37,176 nt of DNA from Myxococcota bacterium (lineage in GTDB: Bacteria; Myxococcota; Kuafuiibacteriia; Kuafuiibacteriales; Kuafuiibacteriaceae). The translations under genes were made by a program, and so were the position numbers. Below are positions 31,930 through 37,176 of this stretch, in pieces; positions within the stretch are counted from its first letter, which is position 1; every line of letters begins with the position of its first letter. The stretch covers positions 1 to 37,176 of the forward strand of contig JANQQN010000241.1 of NCBI GenBank assembly GCA_028289325.1, written 5' to 3'. The notes under the pieces were generated by a model that saw nothing but the letters and a program-made list of their open reading frames with translations, did not search any database and was not told the DNA's origin.

Positions 31930-34900
31930 CGGTTGTGGTAGACGCGGTAAAGATCGCGTGCGTACTCGAGCAGCTCCACCCGGCCGCGCCAATAGTCCTT
32001 GAAGTCAGGATTCGAGTCTGACGCCTCGTACTCCAGGCGCGCTTGCTCCGCGCTTTCGATCATCTGACAACCCATGCTGGCCTCGGCCGGTGACCGCTGG
32101 ACGCTGCGGTACTCGACGCCGACGAGCGTATCGACCATCGCGCAGTAGCAGTCTTCGCCGTCGGCGGCGACCGTACAGCTGGGCAAGCTCGCCCAGTCTT
32201 CAAAGTCGTCGTCGGCCCCGCGCACGAACACCTTGAGCTCTTTGCCCATGTCGACCTGCGCGTCGAAGTCCGAGGAAAACAGGGCGTGGGCGTAATACAT
32301 CGCGCTGAAGGGAATGTTGGCGAGGATGGTCGGGTACAGCACGGAAGGTTGGGTACAGGTGGCGCTGGCCCCCGGGAACGGCTCGAGGGTGTCGAGATCG
32401 ATCATCCGCCGGGGCTCGAAGTATCCGAGATGAGGTAACCCCGGCGCATCCGGCGACCGACACCAAAACGATCCCAGCTCGTCGGCGGTCTGCGACCGGA
32501 TGAAGAAGCTGTCGTAGCTCATGACCCGGCCGAAGAACTCTCGCAGCTCGGGTTCGAATAGCCGGTATTGGCTGACGTACTTGTTACGAAGGTCGAGATC
32601 GTAGTTGAACCGAAGCAGCCGGGGCCGGGTCGTTCCCAGCCGGCGCAACAGCGCTTCCTTGTCGAAGAACGAGCCCACGAACGCCCAGTCGTAGTCTTCG
32701 TAGTCTTCGGTGAAGCCCAGCGACGCCGGTCGACCGTCGCCGAGTCCGAGTTCGATCATCCCTCGCGTCGTCGCGTAGCTGCTGTCGATGGGGGCGTAAT
32801 CGTCGCAGTCATTCAGGTTGGCGGACGGCAGATAGCGGCTGGGGTTCGACGTCCACTGGCACATTCGACCCGGCTCCGGGGTGGCCATGACCTCGGTGGC
32901 CAGATTGAGGCTGTGCCCGAGCACCGCGGCCATGTCGTCACGCAGAAAGGACGACGCGAACGGGTCGCGAGGGTCGCTCTGAGCGTGAACGGTCATGATG
33001 TAAAAGTATTGGGCCACGACGTCGCTGAAGTCGCCCACGAACGCGAGGGGGGCGAGCGCGGAATTGGGGTCCCAGGCGCTGGGAACGATGCGATCGCGGA
33101 CGAAGTTGTTGAAGAAGAAGTAGTCCTGCCACATCGACTTGTAGTTCATGAAAACCTCGGTCAACGACGCGCCGAAGTCTCGGGTCGCGCAGAACGGGGT
33201 CATCCGGTCGAATCTGTTGTCGCAGAACAGGTACGGCACCTCGTTCGGCGGTGGGTTCTGAGGATCGAACGTGACCCACCGGCGATCGCCGATCACCGCT
33301 CGCGCCTCCTCGGGGCTGGCGCACGTCCCGCCGCATAGATGATTGGGCAAGGTTCGGTAGTCGTTGAGGTATCGCCACGACCGAAGGGCCTCTCCTCCCG
33401 CCGCCTGCACGGCCGGGCTGTCGAACACCTCGACCTGCTGTCCATACGCGAATCGGATCGCGGCCTGGTCGTACCGCCCCAGAAAGTCCGCGAACAGACC
33501 TTTGCTCGACAGATACTCCATGACCGTCGAGTGCCTCTCCTCGTCGACTTGAGACTGGATGCGCCGCTGATCGTAGACCGCGCGAACGGTGGGGTCGCTG
33601 CAGTCGGGGACGTCCACCCCGTCGACGCAGGAGTTGTTCCAGAACTTCAGGCTGTAATTGAGCGCGTCGAACGATCCCTCGAAGTTATGGGTGAGGCCCA
33701 CGTCGTGTCCGACTTCGTGCAGGAACACGTGGGCGAGCAATCGGTTGGCGATGATCTCGTAGCGGGCGGCCGGTTCGACGTCGCGCAGGTTGAAGGCCAG
33801 GCCCGCCCAGTGCGGGTCGAAGTCGGCCTCGACGAAGCACAGCCCCGCGTCGCCGAATGCCGCGCGGGCCCGCTCCAGGTGGGCGGAAAACGGGCTCTGC
33901 TCCGATGCTCGACCCCATGGTGCGGCTCGGTCCCACAGCTCGTCGGTAACCGCCATCCCCGGTCGCCACTGTCCGAACCCGGCCAGGGCGAGGTCGAACT
34001 CGGTGACCAGCTGTTCTTCGGCGCGGGTTCCTTTCACGCGCTCCATACGATTCTTCAAATGGTCGGGGTTGCGCAGCTCCACGAGCTTGTCGTCTCGACT
34101 GACGCCCAGACTGGCGATCCGAGCGTCGAGCCGATCCGCGAGCTTGGCTCCGCTGCCGCCACCAGCCTGAAGCTCCTGGCGTCGTCGGGCGAGGGTCGCC
34201 TCGATGTGCTGTCGGATCTGTTGGCCGTAAACGACATCGGTGGTGGTTTGCTCGTCGTTGATCAGGGCGATGTAGTCGTTCACCCGGGACGCCTGCAGCT
34301 CGTAATAGTGTCCTCGAACGTACGCGGTCCCGGAGATCACTTCCCCCGTCCGAGCGTCCGCGTTCGAGATCCCCAGGCCGCCCCAACCGCTGGCCTGCGG
34401 GTTGTTGAGAAACATCAGCATGTTGTGGCGAAGGTCCCCCAACCGCTGCCACTCGAACCGCGACTTCCCGGTGTCCGGATCCCGGGTGGCGGCCTCGAGC
34501 GAAGTGCACACCCTCTTGAGATTTCCGATGCCGACGTGCTCGCCCATGTTTTCGAGAGTGACCGCGCACGCTTCCCCTTCGGCGCACACCGCTCGCTCGA
34601 CGGCGAAGAACAGGTCGGGCTCTTCGCTCACGAAGTCGATCACGTTCTGCTCGTTGCAGTCGTTGACCCGCAGCTGGAACATGGCCGGGATGGCGTCGGT
34701 CGTGGTTCCCATCAGGTCGGCCACCATCGACGAGAAGACCCGGTTGTACTCGGCGGCGGTCGTCTCCGCCGCCGCCATCCATCGCATCGGATACTCGACG
34801 TTCAGGTACCAGGTCATGGGCTTCGGCGTTCGCTCGGCGTACGGGAGGGGCATACCGGTCGCCGGGTCCGTCGAGCGCTCCCACAGGTCGTAGAGGCGGG

Positions 34901-35888
34901 CTCGAAACAGGCGCCCGCTCTCCGTGTAGCCGTAGCCACGGTCGTAGGTCGGCAACTCCAACCGAAAGAAGCCGAACCGTCCGTAGATGTTCTCGCGCAC
35001 CACTTCCCCGGTCTCGGGATCGAAGACCGTTTGACCGTCTTCGTCGGTCTGAACGACCGCGTCGGGATAGTCACGAGGGAGAAAGTCGGACGCCTCGGTG
35101 ATGCGCAGGAAGCTGTGCCGAACCTTGGCTTCCCCGAAACCGCAGTTGCCGACCCCGGCCAGGCTGAACCCCACGAACGCGGCGCACGTGAACACGTCGC
35201 TGCCGATCATCACGTTGTCGGTAATCTCGACGTAGTCGCTCGAGAATCGGGACGCGAAGGGGTCGGTGGGGCGAGTGTCGAGGTTGCTCCAGTAGCTGCC
35301 CGTGGATAGCAGGCGAATGGGGAACCAGGTCAGCGCATAGTCGCCGTACAGCGTGTTGTCCTCGATCAGGTTGCTGGAGAAATCCACGCGCATGTACCGT
35401 CGGTCGTACCAGGGGCGGTCCGCGGTGTTCTCATCGATGACGTTGGTGACTCGATTCGTCAGCGAGTCGTACCCTCGCTGGATGTCGAAGTGGGACTCGA
35501 TGGGCCATGCGGCGACGACCGGTCCTTTGTAGAACGTGTTTCCTTCGAAGGTTTGGGTGCCGGCGCCGGGGATACTCTCGTCGGCCTTGTACGCCAGGAG
35601 CACGTTTTCCTGAATCTCGAACCGGATCCGCTCGACGGTCCAGTCGCCGAGGCCTTCGATCGCGTAGGCGTTGGTGGTTTCTGCTTCGACGAGGGTGCGG
35701 CGGTAGTACCACTCGTCATCGGCGGCGAAGATCGCCTTATCGACGAATCCGGGTTGGACGAGGTTGATGTCGTCATTCCGCGGCGCACAGGCCGGCCCGA
35801 CGACCCCCGCCAGCAGCGCGATGACCGCTCCCGTGGGCACCGCGGCCTTCACCACCGGGTAGGTCGTCGTCGTCGAAAGATGAGTCAT
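31926..35888 (-). CDS. Giant lipoprotein zinc metalloprotease (met-zincin), copy 2
   Basis: 1320 residues from ATG 35888; the frame continues upstream but has no start with support, and a TATACT box lies 11 bases before this ATG. The signal segment ends GPAC, a non-standard lipobox. The zinc motif is 'HEVGHDVGLTH' with His724, Glu725, His728 and His734, and the Met-turn is 'STVMEY' with Met790, so the site looks catalytically complete. N-terminal blocks 'WPIESHFDIQRGY' and 'IDENTADRPWYDRRYMRVD' are shared with copy 1. Several Cys residues in the C-terminal half suggest disulfides. It is the first gene of the leftward run and divergent from the CBM9-like lipoprotein. Confidence 0.88.
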   Translation of the reverse strand: MTHLSTTTTYPVVKAAVPTGAVIALLAGVVGPACAPRNDDINLVQPGFVDKAIFAADDEWYYRRTLVEAETTNAYAIEGLGDWTVERIRFEIQENVLLAYKADESIPGAGTQTFEGNTFYKGPVVAAWPIESHFDIQRGYDSLTNRVTNVIDENTADRPWYDRRYMRVDFSSNLIEDNTLYGDYALTWFPIRLLSTGSYWSNLDTRPTDPFASRFSSDYVEITDNVMIGSDVFTCAAFVGFSLAGVGNCGFGEAKVRHSFLRITEASDFLPRDYPDAVVQTDEDGQTVFDPETGEVVRENIYGRFGFFRLELPTYDRGYGYTESGRLFRARLYDLWERSTDPATGMPLPYAERTPKPMTWYLNVEYPMRWMAAAETTAAEYNRVFSSMVADLMGTTTDAIPAMFQLRVNDCNEQNVIDFVSEEPDLFFAVERAVCAEGEACAVTLENMGEHVGIGNLKRVCTSLEAATRDPDTGKSRFEWQRLGDLRHNMLMFLNNPQASGWGGLGISNADARTGEVISGTAYVRGHYYELQASRVNDYIALINDEQTTTDVVYGQQIRQHIEATLARRRQELQAGGGSGAKLADRLDARIASLGVSRDDKLVELRNPDHLKNRMERVKGTRAEEQLVTEFDLALAGFGQWRPGMAVTDELWDRAAPWGRASEQSPFSAHLERARAAFGDAGLCFVEADFDPHWAGLAFNLRDVEPAARYEIIANRLLAHVFLHEVGHDVGLTHNFEGSFDALNYSLKFWNNSCVDGVDVPDCSDPTVRAVYDQRRIQSQVDEERHSTVMEYLSSKGLFADFLGRYDQAAIRFAYGQQVEVFDSPAVQAAGGEALRSWRYLNDYRTLPNHLCGGTCASPEEARAVIGDRRWVTFDPQNPPPNEVPYLFCDNRFDRMTPFCATRDFGASLTEVFMNYKSMWQDYFFFNNFVRDRIVPSAWDPNSALAPLAFVGDFSDVVAQYFYIMTVHAQSDPRDPFASSFLRDDMAAVLGHSLNLATEVMATPEPGRMCQWTSNPSRYLPSANLNDCDDYAPIDSSYATTRGMIELGLGDGRPASLGFTEDYEDYDWAFVGSFFDKEALLRRLGTTRPRLLRFNYDLDLRNKYVSQYRLFEPELREFFGRVMSYDSFFIRSQTADELGSFWCRSPDAPGLPHLGYFEPRRMIDLDTLEPFPGASATCTQPSVLYPTILANIPFSAMYYAHALFSSDFDAQVDMGKELKVFVRGADDDFEDWASLPSCTVAADGEDCYCAMVDTLVGVEYRSVQRSPAEASMGCQMIESAEQARLEYEASDSNPDFKDYWRGRVELLEYARDLYRVYHNR

Positions 35889-35899
35889 GGCGCTCGGCC

Positions 35900-35905
35900 A
35901 GTATA
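35900..35905 (-). promoter_or_regulatory. -10 element of the met-zincin operon
   Basis: Minus strand TATACT inside GGCTATACTGG, identical to the box at 2485. It ends 11 bases before the ATG at 35888, so the leader would be only about 4-5 bases. The -35 is unclear; GTGACG lies 19 bases upstream. Confidence 0.5.
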
Positions 35906-35942
35906 GCCGGGGCCGGTTGACCAGCGTCACCGCAGCCCCCCG

Positions 35943-35982
35943 TTTACGAATCGACGTGGACCGGTATTTTACGGACACCGGT
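35943..35982 (+). promoter_or_regulatory. Promoter with paired ACCGGT sites before the CBM9 lipoprotein
   Basis: TTTACG (35943-35948), 16 bases, TATTTT (35965-35970). The palindrome ACCGGT occurs at 35960-35965, touching the -10, and again at 35977-35982, at about the expected start site. The centres are 17 bases apart. This placement would suit an operator. AGGG six bases before the ATG (36006) can serve as the ribosome-binding site. Confidence 0.35.
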
Positions 35983-36005
35983 TTTTGAAGCCGGCAGGGT
36001 TAATC

Positions 36006-37176
36006 ATGCGGAAACCTCCCCCGCGCCGATGGATCCCCTGGACGGCCGGTCTCGCGCTGACCGTCGCCGCGTGCCCTTCGTCCGAGGACACCCAGCGACG
36101 TCGAGCTGCGGATCTCGCCGCGCGCACCCCGGCCCCCCAGCATCGCGCCGACGCGTTGCTCTTCGAGCCGTCGGGGCCCGGGGTCCTGAAGTATCTCGGA
36201 TTGGATTTCGATCCGCCGGACCCCAAGCCCGGAACCGCGCTTACGCTGACCCACTACTTCGCGGTGCAGACGGCGCCGATCAGCGACGCGAAGGTCGCGG
36301 TTCGAGCGGAGGTGGGACGACAGCTCGTCGCGCGAGCCGACCACCCCCCGCTATATGGTCGACTTCGAACCTCCGTCTGGCGGGCCGGCGACGTATGGGC
36401 TGACCGCCACGTCGTCTCGATACCGGCCACCGCACCCGCTGGGGACCTGATGGTGTACGTGGGACTCGATCGGGAAAAGGCCCGCTGGACGGTTCAAACG
36501 GCACCCGGGAGGCAAGACGGGCAGGACAGGTTGCTGGTGCTCAAGACCCCGCTCGGTGCCTCGCGCGCCCCTGCGGCGCCGGCCGCCGCCGGAGACGGTC
36601 TGCCCCTGGTCGTCGTGCCTCGGGCCCGAGGCCCTATCGAGCCCGACGGTGCGCTCGACGAGCCCGACTGGGCCGCGGCGCCGGTGCTGACCTTCGCCGA
36701 CTCGCTCGGCCGCGACGTCCGCATCCGGTATCCGACCCGGCTGCGGCTGCTGTACGATGATCGATTCCTCTACGTCGGCTTCGAGGCCGTCGACGCCGAC
36801 GTCACCGAGCGCTACGCCCAGCGCGACGACCCGATCTACGAGCACGAGACCGTCGAGCTGTTCGTCATGCCGAACGTCATCGCGCCGGCCACCGGTCCCT
36901 ACGTCGAGCTGCAGGCGTCGCCGGGCGGCGTGATTTTCGACGCATCGTTCGACGGACCCCGCCGCGGGATGAACAAGAGCTACGACGCCGATCAGACCGT
37001 GGGCACCGCGATCGACGGAACCCTCAACGATCCGCGACCCGACCGCGGCTGGACCAGCGAGTGGAGGGTCCCGTTTGCCGGTCTGCGCGGCGTGCGCGGC
37101 CCGCCCGCGCCCGGTGACGAGTGGCGTATGATCGCGTTTCGCATCGAGAAGTTCGTGGTCTCGGGAAAGCCCGGAG
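36006..37176 (+). CDS. Lipoprotein with CBM9-like domain, 3' end beyond window
   Basis: At least 390 residues; the frame is open to the window edge. 'MRKPPPRRWIPW', a hydrophobic stretch and 'LTVAAC' give a clear lipoprotein signal (Cys23). A mixed beta region follows (about 50-190). From about 205, 'GPIEPDGALDEPDWAAAPVL', 'LRLLYDDRFLYVGFEAVDAD', 'IYEHETVELFVMPN' and 'YVELQASPGGVIFDASFDGP' match the carbohydrate-binding family 9-like (CBM9) fold. Such domains often bind sugar ends or sit on cell-surface proteins of unknown role. It is divergent from the met-zincin genes, with 117 bases between and candidate operator sites, so shared control is possible. Confidence 0.85.
   Translation, partial: MRKPPPRRWIPWTAGLALTVAACPSSEDTQRRRAADLAARTPAPQHRADALLFEPSGPGVLKYLGLDFDPPDPKPGTALTLTHYFAVQTAPISDAKVAVRAEVGRQLVARADHPPLYGRLRTSVWRAGDVWADRHVVSIPATAPAGDLMVYVGLDREKARWTVQTAPGRQDGQDRLLVLKTPLGASRAPAAPAAAGDGLPLVVVPRARGPIEPDGALDEPDWAAAPVLTFADSLGRDVRIRYPTRLRLLYDDRFLYVGFEAVDADVTERYAQRDDPIYEHETVELFVMPNVIAPATGPYVELQASPGGVIFDASFDGPRRGMNKSYDADQTVGTAIDGTLNDPRPDRGWTSEWRVPFAGLRGVRGPPAPGDEWRMIAFRIEKFVVSGKPG

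Noticed and set aside
33339-35309. A 656-codon plus-strand frame opposite met-zincin copy 2
   Set aside because: Same reason: antisense shadow of a clearly coding gene.
35889-35978. A 30-residue N-terminal extension of met-zincin copy 2
   Set aside because: It would run through the TATACT promoter box and place the signal peptide far from the N-terminus.
1-37176. CRISPR array, tRNA, rRNA, integrase, phage genes
   Set aside because: No regularly spaced repeats, no cloverleaf and no integrase or phage structural motif were seen on either strand.

Overview
The window reads as GC-rich chromosomal DNA from a deltaproteobacterial-type organism, most like Myxococcota or Bradymonadota. The clues are a Pkn-type Ser/Thr kinase with a C-terminal PEGA-like domain, many lipoproteins (one with paired CxnC cysteines), very large lipoprotein met-zincins, a 7TM-HD protein next to ybeY, and many GTG starts. 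There is no rRNA or tRNA, so the placement is an inference.

Layout. 1-1810 (-): 3'-truncated secreted PKD-domain protein. 1811-2496: intergenic, with a decayed IS3-family transposase fragment. 2497-3342 (+): Cys-rich lipoprotein. 3361-6134 (-): kinase and a TPR/PEGA membrane protein, coupled by an ATGA overlap. 6677-9712 (+): three overlapping genes, in which two paralogous DUF4185-like lipoproteins flank a predicted outer-membrane barrel. 9757-10046 (+): broken LysR regulator. 10074-11987 (-): VOC protein, ECF sigma factor with a SnoaL-like tail, and PhnB-like VOC protein. 12067-13800 (-): ABC exporter. 13915-14703 (-): Uma2-like nuclease with a duplicated coiled-coil tail. 14776-20902 (-): housekeeping run of 7TM-HD, ybeY, nuoD, a dihydroorotase-like gene and a methyltransferase. 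21028-25058 (+): speA and a poly(A) polymerase-type nucleotidyltransferase. 25119-35888 (-): two giant paralogous met-zincin lipoproteins, an rRNA methyltransferase-like gene, a TPR/proline-rich protein and a 38-residue basic protein. 36006-37176 (+): 5' part of a lipoprotein with a CBM9-like domain, divergent from the met-zincins.

The most general pattern is in the starts. Several genes that head a transcription unit have a -10-like hexamer ending 6-8 bases before a GTG or ATG and no Shine-Dalgarno sequence (2497, 6134, 9757, 13800, 14703, 18078, perhaps 21028). This suggests leaderless mRNAs. Genes inside operons instead start by ATGA or TGATG overlaps or after a Shine-Dalgarno.

The least explained gene sets are the DUF4185-barrel-DUF4185 operon and the met-zincin pair with its divergent CBM9 lipoprotein. 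Both look like cell-surface machinery, and I could not name a described system for either. Roughly 1.8-6.7 kb, with the IS relic, lipoprotein and kinase pair, looks lower in GC and may have been acquired.
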